NCBI GenBank assembly: GCA_030180135.1
Contig: CM058239.1
Span: 62,813,823 to 62,877,822, forward strand
Source: Orychophragmus violaceus
Taxonomy: Eukaryota > Streptophyta > Magnoliopsida > Brassicales > Brassicaceae
DNA length: 64,000 nucleotides
Direction: 5' to 3'
Below are positions 44,987 to 56,834 of the stretch, one piece after another. Position 1 is the stretch's first letter; each line of letters starts with the position of its first letter. The notes under the pieces were generated by a model, which did no database searches, had not been told where the DNA came from, and saw only the letters and a list, made by a program, of their open reading frames with translations. The position numbers were made by a program, and so were the translations under genes.

Positions 44987-46121
44987 TGTTAGAATTTCAA
45001 GAGACATCCATGAGGAAGCTCTTAATATCAAGTCTGGTTCTAGAGAATGAGGTAGAATGAAGAAAGAGGCTTAAGACACGGTTAGGGTTCTTAAGCCGCT
45101 TAGAGAGAGAAAACTAGGGTTTGCGGTTCTAAAATAGAAGAAAGCTATTCTACCTCAAGACAATGAACACTTAAGCTATATGAAAATGTATCCAAGAGCT
45201 TAACATCTCATTAGGAGAGTTTACTCATAAGAATGGATCCAAATCAGTAATTAGCTAAGAGGTGTTCTAAAGAAGAAAAGGAAAACTATGTAAGAGCTTT
45301 AATGAAAACCGAGAGCTTCTCACACTTGGATTAGTTATGGAAGAACTATCCAAGTGTGGTTTTGGACTGCCTAAGCAGCCAACCAATGCTCTTACATGAG
45401 TCTACATTGTGTCTTATTGAAGAGCACAATGAGAGTTAAGTAATGGAACCGCAAGAACAAAACTAAAGGGAAAGAGAGAAGAAGAGAGACTTTGTTTGTA
45501 ACAATAAGTCTTTCAATTGTATGTGAATTAGCAACTGATACAAGAGGCGTGTAAGGCCTTTAAATAGAGTTACAATTAGGGCAAACACTCATAAACAAAG
45601 ACAACAAATCATAGCCATTGATTCTTTAGGAGGGAGATTCGAATTCAAAATGGATGGCTGGATCTTCTTCACTCCTTCTTGGTTTCTAGTGAGTTCAGAC
45701 ATGAAAGTGACCTCTCCTCTCTCTTATTTGGCGTGTTGTAGGTCTGGAGAGAGAGAGAACACACTCCCAAAGGCTGATAGTGACTGGTCTTCACTTGTGT
45801 TCAGACCTTAACTAAACATGTGACTCCTTCTTGTGTAATCTTGTTGAACATCCGAACATGCTTAGTGTAAGACTTGATTCTGCCCCACTTTTGCACATTG
45901 ATTCCAACATCTTCTTATGCATATTTGGCCCTGATTTTGCACAGCCTTGCTTGTGCCCCAACTTTGCACATTGCTCTTCAAGGAGTGTTGCTTGGATAAC
46001 ACTCTTTTCTTGCTTGTGGAACCACCTCTTTTCTTGTGGAACCTTCTTCTTTTGCTTTGTTTAGGACTGAGGCTCGGCTTCTTCAGCCTCTCCTCATCCC
46101 ATTTCTTCTTCCTCTCTAATA
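44987..46121 (-). mobile_element. Family A solo LTR (1135 bp)
   Basis: It begins TGTTAGAATTTCAAGAG and ends CTCTAATA, flanked by AGAAT (44982-44986 and 46122-46126). No internal sequence, primer site or polypurine tract is present. A TATA-like TATTTAAA (minus strand) is at 45559-45566. A single LTR inside one target duplication indicates recombination between the two LTRs of a former complete element. It differs from other family A LTRs at many positions, so it is an older or distinct subfamily. Confidence 0.92.
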
Positions 46122-49100
46122 AGAATGAGAAGCATGTTATACAAGTTTATGTTCTTTGAATCACCCCTAAGTAACCATAATAAAAGACTAGAAAGAATCT
46201 TTGATCTTCTAAAAGGCCCTATGAGAATCTTAAAAAAAAACTTTGCAACCAAAACTTCTTGAAACATATATGTCATGGATTGAAGAATTTAGGTGATGTA
46301 AGACAACTATAAGTAAGTTTATGTATGCTCAGAAAGGTAGAATGAGAAGCATGTTATACAAGTTGTTGTTCCTTTCAATCACCCCCAAGTAACACTACTA
46401 AGAGACTAGAAAGAAACTTTGATCTTGTAAAAGGCCCTATGAGAATCCTAAAAATAACTTTGTAACCAAAACTTTTTGAAACATATATGTCATGGATTGA
46501 AGAATTTAGGTGATGTAAGACAACTATAAGTAAGTTTATGTATGCTCAGAAAGGTAGAATGAGAAGCATGTTATACAAGTTGTTGTTCCTTTCAATCACC
46601 CCAAGTAACACTACTAAGAGACTAGATTCTTTGATCTTGTAAAAGGCCCTATGAGAATCCTAAAAAAAACTTTGTAACCAAAACTTCTTGAAACATAAAT
46701 GTCATGGATTGAAGAATTTAGGTGATGTAAGACAACTATAAGTAAGTTTTCGTATGCTACTAAAGGTAGAATGAGAAGCATGTTATACAAGTTTATGTTC
46801 TTTGAACCACCCCTAAGTAACCATAATAAAAGACTAGAAAGAATCTTTGATCTTCTAAAAGGCCCTATGAGAATCTTAAAAAAAAAACTTTGCAACCAAA
46901 ACTTCTTGAAATATATATGTCATGGATTGAAGAATTTAGGTGATGTAAGACAACTATAAGTAAGTTTATGTATGCTCAGAAAGGTAGAATGAGAAGCATG
47001 TTATACAAGTTGTTGTTCCTTTCAATCACCCCAAGTAACACTACTAAGAGACTAGAAAAAAACTTTGATCTTGTAAAAGGCCCTATGAGAATCCTAAAAA
47101 AAACTTTGTAACCAAAACTTCTTGAAACATATATGTCATGGATTGAAGAATTTAGGTGATGTAAGAACTATAAGTAAGTTTATGTATGCTCAGAAACGTA
47201 GAATGAGAAGCATGTTATACAAGTTGTTGTTCCTTTCAATCACCCCCAAGTAACACTACTAAGAGACTAGATTCTTTGATCTTGTAAAAGGCCCTATGAG
47301 AATCCTAAAAAAAACTTTGTAACCAAAACTTCTTGAAACATATATGTCATGGATTGAAGAATTTAGGTGATGTAAGACAACTATAAGTAAGTTTTCGTAT
47401 GCTACTAAAGGTAGAATGAGAAGCATGTTATACAAGTTTATGTTCTTTGAATCACCCCTAAGTAACCATAATAAAAGACTAGAAAGAATCTTTGATCTTC
47501 TAAAAGGCCCTATGAGAATCTTAAAAAAAAACTTTGCAACCAAAACTTCTTGAAACATATATGTCATGGATTGAAGAATTTAGGTGATGTAAGACAACTA
47601 TAAGTAAGTTTATGTATGCTCAGAAAGGTAGAATGAGAAGCATGTTATACAAGTTGTTGTTCCTTTCAATCACCCCCAAGTAACACTACTAAGAGACTAG
47701 AAAGAAACTTTGATCTTGTAAAAGGCCCTATGAGAATCCTAAAAATAACTTTGTAACCAAAACTTTTTGAAACATATATGTCATGGATTGAAGAATTTAG
47801 GTGATGTAAGACAACTATAAGTAAGTTTATGTATGCTCAGAAAGGTAGAATGAGAAGCATGTTATACAAGTTGTTGTTCCTTTCAATCACCCCAAGTAAC
47901 ACTACTAAGAGACTAGATTCTTTGATCTTGTAAAAGGCCCTATGAGAATCCTAAAAAAAACTTTGTAACCAAAACTTCTTGAAACATAAATGTCATGGAT
48001 TGAAGAATTTAGGTGATGTAAGACAACTATAAGTAAGTTTTCGTATGCTACTAAAGGTAGAATGAGAAGCATGTTATACAAGTTTATGTTCTTTGAACCA
48101 CCCCTAAGTAACCATAATAAAAGACTAGAAAGAATCTTTGATCTTCTAAAAGGCCCTATGAGAATCTTAAAAAAAAAACTTTGCAACCAAAACTTCTTGA
48201 AATATATATGTCATGGATTGAAGAATTTAGGTGATGTAAGACAACTATAAGTAAGTTTATGTATGCTCAGAAAGGTAGAATGAGAAGCATGTTATACAAG
48301 TTGTTGTTCCTTTCAATCACCCCAAGTAACACTACTAAGAGACTAGAAAAAAACTTTGATCTTGTAAAAGGCCCTATGAGAATCCTAAAAAAAACTTTGT
48401 AACCAAAACTTCTTGAAACATATATGTCATGGATTGAAGAATTTAGGTGATGTAAGAACTATAAGTAAGTTTATGTATGCTCAGAAACGTAGAATGAGAA
48501 GCATGTTATACAAGTTGTTGTTCCTTTCAATCACCCCCAAGTAACACTACTAAGAGACTAGATTCTTTGATCTTGTAAAAGGCCCTATGAGAATCCTAAA
48601 AAAAACTTTGTAACCAAAACTTCTTGAAACATATATGTCATGGATTGAAGAATTTAGGTGATGTAAGACAACTATAAGTAAGTTTTCGTATGCTACTAAA
48701 GGTAGAATGAGAAGCATGTTATACAAGTTTATGTTCTTTGAATCACCCCTAAGTAACCATAATAAAAGACTAGAAAGAATCTTTGATCTTCTAAAAGGCC
48801 CTATGAGAATCTTAAAAAAAAACTTTGCAACCAAAACTTCTTGAAACATATATGTCATGGATTGAAGAATTTAGGTGATGTAAGACAACTATAAGTAAGT
48901 TTATGTATGCTCAGAAAGGTAGAATGAGAAGCATGTTATACAAGTTGTTGTTCCTTTCAATCACCCCCAAGTAACACTACTAAGAGACTAGAAAGAAACT
49001 TTGATCTTGTAAAAGGCCCTATGAGAATCCTAAAAATAACTTTGTAACCAAAACTTTTTGAAACATATATGTCATGGATTGAAGAATTTAGGTGATGTAA

Positions 49101-51069
49101 GACAACTATAAGTAAGTTTATGTATGCTCAGAAAGGTAGAATGAGAAGCATGTTATACAAGTTGTTGTTCCTTTCAATCACCCCAAGTAACACTACTAAG
49201 AGACTAGATTCTTTGATCTTGTAAAAGGCCCTATGAGAATCCTAAAAAAAACTTTGTAACCAAAACTTCTTGAAACATAAATGTCATGGATTGAAGAATT
49301 TAGGTGATGTAAGACAACTATAAGTAAGTTTTCGTATGCTACTAAAGGTAGAATGAGAAGCATGTTATACAAGTTTATGTTCTTTGAACCACCCCTAAGT
49401 AACCATAATAAAAGACTAGAAAGAATCTTTGATCTTTTAAAAGGCCCTATGAGAATCTTAAAAAAAAAACTTTGCAACCAAAACTTCTTGAAATATATAT
49501 GTCATGGATTGAAGAATTTAGGTGATGTAAGACAACTATAAGTAAGTTTATGTATGCTCAAAAAGGTAGAATGAGAAGCATGTTATACAAGTTGTTGTTC
49601 CTTTCAATCACCCCCAAGTAACACTACTAAGAGACTAGAAAGAAACTTTGATCTTGTAAAAGGCCCTATGAGAATCCTAAAAATAACTTTGTAACCAAAA
49701 CTTTTTGAAACATATATGTCATGGATTGAAGAATTTAGGTGATTAAAGACAACTATAAGTAAGTTTATGTATGCTCAGAAAGATAGAATGAGAAGCATGT
49801 TATACAAGTTGTTGTTCCTTTCAATCACCCCCAAGTAACACTACTAAGAGACTAGAAAGAAACTTTGATCTTGTAAAAGGCCCTATGAGAATCCTAAAAA
49901 AAACTTTGTAACCAAAACTTCTTGAAACATATATGTCATGGATTGAAGAATTTAGGTGATGTAAGAACTATAAGTAAGTTTATGTATGCTCAGAAAGGTA
50001 GAATGAGAAGCATGTTATACAAGTTGTTGTTCTTTTCAATCACCCCCAAGTAACACTACTAAGAGACTAGAAAGAAACTTTGATCTTGTAAAAGGCCCTA
50101 TGAGAATCCTAAAAAAAACTTTGTAACCAAAACTTCTTGAAACATATATGTCATGGATTGAAGAATTTAGGTGATGTAAGAACTATAAGTAAGTTTATGT
50201 ATGCTCAGAAAGGTAGAATGAGAAGCATGTTATACAAGTTGTTGTTCCTTTCAATCACCCCCAAGTAACACTACTAAGAGACTAGATTCTTTGATCTTGT
50301 AAAAGGCCCTATGAGAATCCTAAAAAAAACTTTGTAACCAAAACTTCTTGAAACATATATGTCATGGATTGAAGAATTTAGGTGATGTAAGGTAACTATA
50401 AGTAAGTTTTCGTATGCTACTAAAGGTAGAATGAGAAGCATGTTATACAAGTTTATGTTCTTTGAATCACCCCTAAGTAACCATAATAAAAGACTAGAAA
50501 GAATCTTTGATCTTCTAAAAGGCCCTATGAGAATCTTAAAAAAAAACTTTGCAACCAAAACTTCTTGAAACATATATGTCATGGATTGAAGAATTTAGGT
50601 GATGTAAGACAACTATAAGTAAGTTTATGTATGCTCAGAAAGGTAGAATGAGAAGCATGTTATACAAGTTGTTGTTCCTTTCAATCACCCCCAAGTAACA
50701 CTACTAAGAGACTAGAAAGAAACTTTGATCTTGTAAAAGGCCCTATGAGAATCCTAAAAATAACTTTGTAACCAAAACTTTTTGAAACATATATGTCATG
50801 GATTGAAGAATTTAGGTGATGTAAGACAACTATAAGTAAGTTTATGTATGCTCAGAAAGGTAGAATGAGAAGCATGTTATACAAGTTGTTGTTCCTTTCA
50901 ATCACCCCCAAGTAACACTACTAAGAGACTAGATTCTTTGATCTTGTAAAAGGCCCTATGAGAATCCTAAAAAAAACTTTGTAACCAAAACTTCTTGAAA
51001 CATATATGTCATGGATTGAAGAATTTAGGTGATGTAAGACAACTATAAGTAAGTTTTCGTATGCTACTA
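46122..51069 (+). repeat. Satellite array block 7 (trimer/hexamer higher-order repeat)
   Basis: About 23 monomers. Type-2 monomers recur every 645-646 bp (TTTATGTTCTTTGA near 46146, 46791, 47436, 48081, 48728, 49372), alternating between ATCACCCCT and ACCACCCCT forms. The full repeat is therefore 1291 bp, or six monomers. Private markers (AAACATAAATGTC at 46691, 47982 and 49273; CAGAAACGTAG at 47190 and 48481; GAAATATATATG at 46907, 48198 and 49490) keep the 1291-bp spacing. It ends with TACTA (51065-51069). Confidence 0.94.
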
Positions 51070-51575
51070 TGTAAGAATATGAGAATTAGAGAGTTATATG
51101 AGAGATTTAGCAAGAGAGAAAGAAAGAAGAAGAATTGCACAAGAGGAGTATGAGGGAAAAGTTTTCCCAAGTCTGTATTTTTCTTATTGATTTTACAATG
51201 AATATATAGACAAAAACTAACTCAATTTCGTGGCTACTACTTTCAAATTCAAACTCTAATGACAAAATAATTCTAAAGACACCTTTGGACAAAAGGGTGA
51301 AGCAAGTAGGGAAGGGAATCTCCATTTGAATTTGAATCTTGTCTCCTGGTACTGTTCATCCGTGGAGTCAAGCTTCTAGAAGATCTTTGACTTGGTTAAT
51401 GGTAACTTATCCTTTTACCACTTAACCATAAGATTAAACTCTCTCCCTTTTACTTATTTACCTCTTCTTCTTCTGATCGGATCAAAGGACTTCAAATTGA
51501 TATGAACACTTAAGGTGTTCATCTCAATACTCAATACACTGATCATATTGCACACTTTGGATCTTCTTCTCAATA
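51070..51575 (-). repeat. 3' LTR of T4 (506 bp)
   Basis: The plus strand begins TGTAAGAATATG and ends TCTCAATA, next to the polypurine tract complement CTCCCCCTCAAG. Confidence 0.93.
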
Positions 51576-51678
51576 CTCCCCCTCAAGCTTGAATTCAAGA
51601 GTTGAATCAAGCTTGGAATGACAATGGAGATCCACCTCATTAAAAACCTTCATGAAGAAAACCACTTGGGATAAAACT

Positions 51679-54600
51679 TCATGAAGGGAAAAAGAGTGCA
51701 GACTCCACAGCCTTAGAGGATTCGGGAAGCTCCATGAGTCCAAGCTTAGTGTGAATGGACTCACACACCTTCAAACTAGCTGCCTTGGTGAACACATCAG
51801 CTAGTTGTTCTTCACTCCTTGTAAAGCAAGGCAACACCACTCCTTGCTCAATCATCTGCCTCACTTTGTGACAATCCACTTCTATGTGCTTGGTCCTTTC
51901 ATGGAAGACTGAATTTGAAGCAATGTGAATGGCTGCTTGGTTATCACAATGCATGGTGATTGGTTTTGAAGTCTCAATCCCTAAATCCACAAGCAGAGCT
52001 TTGATCCATGCCAATTCGGTTGCTAGCTTCCTCATTGCTCTATATTCAGCTTCAGCACTTGAACATGACACTATCTTCTGCTTCTTGCTCTTCCAAGTAA
52101 CAAGGTTGCCTCCAATGAATGTGCAATATCCAGTAGTAGACCTCCTGTCTACTCTATCTCCTGCCCAATCAGCATCACAATACCCAACTATCTCTGTGCT
52201 TTGATTGCAACCCATCCAAATGCCTTGACCAGGAGCACCACTTAGGTATCTAAGTATCCTTTCAACCATGTTCCAATGATGCATCTTGGGTGCTTGCATA
52301 TGCTGGCTTACTTAGTTCACTGCATAACACAAATCAGGTCTGGTTATGGTTAAGTAAATGAGCTTACCAACCATCCTTCTATACTGAGTAATGTCCTCAA
52401 ATGGTTTATCCTCAAGCTCCCCCTCTCTTATGACTTTGTAGCCTTCCTCAAGAGGTGTCTTAGCCGGTTTTGCTCCTATCTTTCCTGCTTCAGATAACAA
52501 ATCAAGTGTGTACTTCCTTTGAGATAAGAAGAGTCCATCATTAGATCGACAAACTTCTATCCCAAGGAAGTATTTTAGAGTACCAAGGTCTTTAATATCA
52601 AAAACAGATTTGAGATAAGCCTTAGTGTCTTGTATACCTGACTTGTTACTCCCTGATATGATAATGTCATCAACATAAACAAGGATGACAATGATACCTT
52701 CCTGATCCTGAAGAGTGAACAAGGTGTGATCTCCTTCAGACCTCTTGAATCCTCTTTGCATAAGTGTTGAGCTCAGTTTATGATACCAAGCTCTAGGTGA
52801 CTGCTTTAATCCATAGATAGCCTTCTTGAGTCTTAACACCTTCCCTGGTTTCACAATGCTTTCAAGACCAGAAGGTGGTGTCATGTATACCTCATCTTCA
52901 AGCTCCCCTTGAAGGAATGCATTCTTGACATCCATTTGCCAAAGTTCCCAATCAAGATTTGTTGCTAAAGACAAGATGATCCTAACTGTGTGAAGCTTAG
53001 CTACTGGTGCAAAGGTATCCAAGTAATCCTTTCCATAGGTTTGAGTGAAGCCTCTTGCAACCAACCTTGCTTTGTATCTCTCAACTTCTCCATTACTCCT
53101 ATACTTGATGGTGAAAACCCATTTAGAGGTCACTGCCTTCTTTCCTTTAGGAAGTTCTGCCTCATACCAAGTCTCATTGTTTTCCATTGCTTTGGTCTCT
53201 TCATCTACAGCTTGCATCCATCTCTTATCTCCTTTGGCCTCTTCATAGGTTGTTGGTACATGTTCTTGATCCAACTTCCCAATGAACACTTGATGTTCCA
53301 AAGGTACATAAGCTAAAGTGCAAGTAGCTTGAATGGGATGAGCTACTGCATTGCTGTTGAAGTAAACCCTAGTCTTCTTCCATTCTGATGGATCCTTTTT
53401 CTCCCTTGTGCTCCTCCTTAATACTTGAACTGGCTGCTCATGTAGAACCGGTTGTTCCATCTCTTCATTTTGATGGTCCAACTCCTCAGCTTCTATCTCA
53501 TGTTCTTCATGTTCCTCAATACCAGCTTGATCATGTGTAGTAGAATCAGGTTCTTGCGGTTCTGGTGCTGATTCATGAGTGTCCCCCTCATGATCAGGAT
53601 GGGGATGTTGAGGAGCTTCTGAAGTTGGAGCAGGGACTGAAGAAGTAGGACTTGTCTTGGCCGGTTGTGGAGGCATACTAATACCAAGGTTTTCCATGAT
53701 CATCCTTAGGTTAGCAGCTCGGTCTGATTGAGATGTGGGAAGATCCTTCAAGCTATCCCAATTCTTCTCATCATAGAAACTTCTTGTCTCCATAAATTTC
53801 ACATCTCTTGAGATCAAAACCTTCCTTGTTTCAGGCACATAACACTTGTATCCTCTTTGCGTTGTGGAATATCCAATGAACATGGCTTTGGTGCTCTTAG
53901 CATCCAACTTATCCCTCTGTTCTCCTGGTATTAACACAAAGCAAATACACCCAAACACACGTAAGTGATCAACCAATGGATTTGTTTTGTTTAGTACCTG
54001 AAATGGAGATTGATCCTTAAGAACTCTCGTGGGAGTTCTATTGATCAAGTAGCATGCAGTCATGACTGCATCTCCCCAAAACCTCTTAGGAACATTCTTA
54101 TAGAACATCATGGACCTTGCCACCTCCATTAAGTGTCTGTTCTTTCTCTCAGCCACTCCATTTTGTTGTGGAGTGTACGGGCAGCTTGTTTGATGAAGAA
54201 TCCCATGTTTGGACAAGTGTTGTTTGAAGGCATTGCTTGTATACTCACCACCATTGTCTGATCTAAAAATTTTGATCTTAGCATTGAAATGGTTAGTAAC
54301 ATGACTTTGAAAGTTCATAAAAGCTTCTAACACTCTATCTTTAGTTTGCATCAATGTTATCCAAGTGTATTTAGATTTTTCATCAATGAAAGTGACAAAG
54401 TACTTATGATTCTCTCTAGACAAACAAGGAGCAGTCCACACATCAGAATGAACAAGATCAAAGCAACTTTCATAAGTAGTTTTAGAACTTGGAAAAACAG
54501 ATTTGCAATGTTTCCCAAGAATACAAGCCTCACAATCATCATTCTTAAAAGAAACAGAAGGTAATAAGAGTCCTAATGCCCTAGAGTGTGGATGTCCTAG

Positions 54601-56091
54601 TCTAGCATGCCAAATAGAGTCATCCACACCAACACAAGTAGATAAAGCAGTAGATAAAGCAGGAGATAATTCAGAAGAGGGATTGGTGTCTTCAATCATG
54701 TAGAGCTCATCTTTTGTCACACCTTTCCCAATCAACTTACTTGTCTTAATATCCTGAAACACAACATCATTAGGACTGAAAACAACATTGCAATTTAGAT
54801 CAGTAGCTATTCTTTTAACAGATACTAAGTTAGATGTGAAGCTAGGCATAAAGAAAGCTTTGGATTCTTTATCAAACAATTTCAGATTTCCTATGCCTTG
54901 AATTGGAATTTTATCACCATTTGCAATCACTACACATCCTAAAGCTGGTTCAACATTTTCTATCAACTTAGGGTCACTGATCATGTGATGAGAAGCTCCA
55001 GAATCAATGATCAAGGGTCTGATTTTATTTGAAGCAAAGAGTGAAGTACCAAGAACCATACCAGAGTTTTCCTTGAGGGCTTTGATGAGTGCCTCAAGGT
55101 CTGACCTTCTTACCACATCACTCTGATCAGTCATGGCTGGAGCTTGATGGACCACCATTGCTCTCCCTTCATCACATTGCTGCATTGAAGAAGAACCTGG
55201 TCCAGCTGCACCATAAGAGTAGTTTGCCCTTTGATCTTTGAACCGGTTGTTGTGAGATGAGGGTCTGAGGTTAGGATGAAGGCGCCAGCATCTGTCTTTC
55301 AAGTGCCCACTCTTCTTGCAAAAATCACACATCAAGACTCCTCTCTTGTCACCTCCATAGTTCTGCCTCTCATCAGCCTTAAACACCCCTTTGTTGGCGG
55401 TCACCAGCTCTCCTTTCCCTTTGAACAGCCCAAATGAGCCTTGCTCTTTCTGAATTTGTCCACACACATCATCAATATCAGGTAGATTGTCTGCCCTTAG
55501 AATGTGCTTAATCAACCCATTGTAAGATGAGTTCAAGGTGAGCAGAAGAGCAAAGACTTTATCTTGCTCTCTCCTTTCTTGCAACACCAAAGGATCACTG
55601 CTTGGTGGCCTCAACATCTCCAACTCTGACCACAGTGAGCTAAACTTTCCAAAGTGAGCTTTAAACTCCATATCTTCTTGCTGGAGATTGTTGATGGCCA
55701 GCTTAACTTCAAAGACTCTGGTTAGGTTTGATTTATTCCCATAAACCTTCTCAATAGTATCCCACAGCTGCTTGGAAGTCACACAATAAGAGTAGGCTTC
55801 CAATAGGTGCTGGTCCAGTGAGCTTTGGAGTATAGAGAGCACATTCTGGTCCCCTTGTATCCAAGCTTCTTCATAAGCTTCAGACGCCTCTTCATGAGAC
55901 TCAACACCATCTTTAGCCTCTGCCTCGGTTCCTACCTTAGCTTCAGCCTTCATCATCTTCTGTGGAGCTGTACTCCTCATGATATACTTCCAAAGACCTC
56001 TGCCTCCAAGTGCAGACTTAACCATTCTGGCCCAAACAATGTAGTTGGCACCCTTAAGAATCACAGGAATGATTACCCTTGAGTTCTCCAT
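51679..56091 (-). pseudogene. Copia gag-pol polyprotein, T4, single in-frame stop
   Basis: The frame from ATG 56091 to the natural stop at 51679 is 4413 nt, exactly the length of the intact T3 frame. All domains are present: CCHC knuckle, protease DSGASHHM, integrase HARLGH/CEAC and DVW/SDNGGEY/NGVAERKN, reverse transcriptase YVDDIII, and RNase H YCDADWAGD/AEAEYRAM/CDNQAA. The codon at 52312-52314 is TAA where T1, T3 and T5 have CAA (Gln) in AVNQVSQHM. This stops translation between reverse transcriptase and RNase H, after 1259 residues. A product would contain GAG, protease, integrase and polymerase but no RNase H. The rest of the frame (52299-51679) is open, so one C-to-T change explains the defect. 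Confidence 0.93.
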
Positions 56092-56316
56092 TGCTGAGAC
56101 TGATTTGTAGCAAGGAGGGAGTTTTCAAGGCAAGATTCTAAACAAGAGAGTTCTCAATTCACAGAGAAAACACACAAGAGTAAACTAGCCCAAAGAAATG
56201 ACTTAAGAGCTTAAAAATTTCAAGAACATGAACAAACTTTCAAGAACAGATTTTAGAACAAGAAAATCAGAGTTTTAGAACAAGATTGCGGAAATGAATA
56301 GGTACAGGAGCTTATA

Positions 56317-56328
56317 GCTCTGATACCA
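56317..56328 (-). other. Primer binding site, T4
   Basis: The minus strand reads TGGTATCAGAGC next to the 5' LTR. Confidence 0.92.
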
Positions 56329-56834
56329 TGTAAGAATATGAGAATTAGAGAGTTATATGAGAGATTTAGCAAGAGAGAAAGAAAGAAGAAGAATTGCACA
56401 AGAGGAGTATGAGGGAAAAGTTTTCCCAAGTCTGTATTTTTCTTATTGATTTTACAATGAATATATAGACAAAAACTAACTCAATTTCGTGGCTACTACT
56501 TTCAAATTCAAACTCTAATGACAAAATAATTCTAAAGACACCTTTGGACAAAAGGGTGAAGCAAGTAGGGAAGGGAATCTCCATTTGAATTTGAATCTTG
56601 TCTCCTGGTACTGTTCATCCGTGGAGTCAAGCTTCTAGAAGATCTTTGACTTGGTTAATGGTAACTTATCCTTTTACCACTTAACCATAAGATTAAACTC
56701 TCTCCCTTTTACTTATTTACCTCTTCTTCTTCTGATCGGATCAAAGGACTTCAAATTGATATGAACACTTAAGGTGTTCATCTCAATACTCAATACACTG
56801 ATCATATTGCACACTTTGGATCTTCTTCTCAATA
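56329..56834 (-). repeat. 5' LTR of T4 (506 bp)
   Basis: No visible differences from the LTR at 51070-51575. A TATA-like box (TATATATT on the minus strand) is at 56460-56467. The minus strand starts TATTGAGAAG at 56834. Confidence 0.93.

Larger units (their letters stand above)
51070..56834 (-). mobile_element. Complete Ty1/Copia element T4 with one nonsense codon
   Basis: A 5765-bp element flanked by TACTA (51065-51069 and 56835-56839). It has 506-bp LTRs at both ends without visible differences, a primer site (56317-56328) and a polypurine tract (51576-51587). It is almost identical to T1 in the shared region, including the 506-bp LTR type, so T1 and T4 come from the same recent source. 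Only one defect is seen in the coding frame. Confidence 0.95.
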
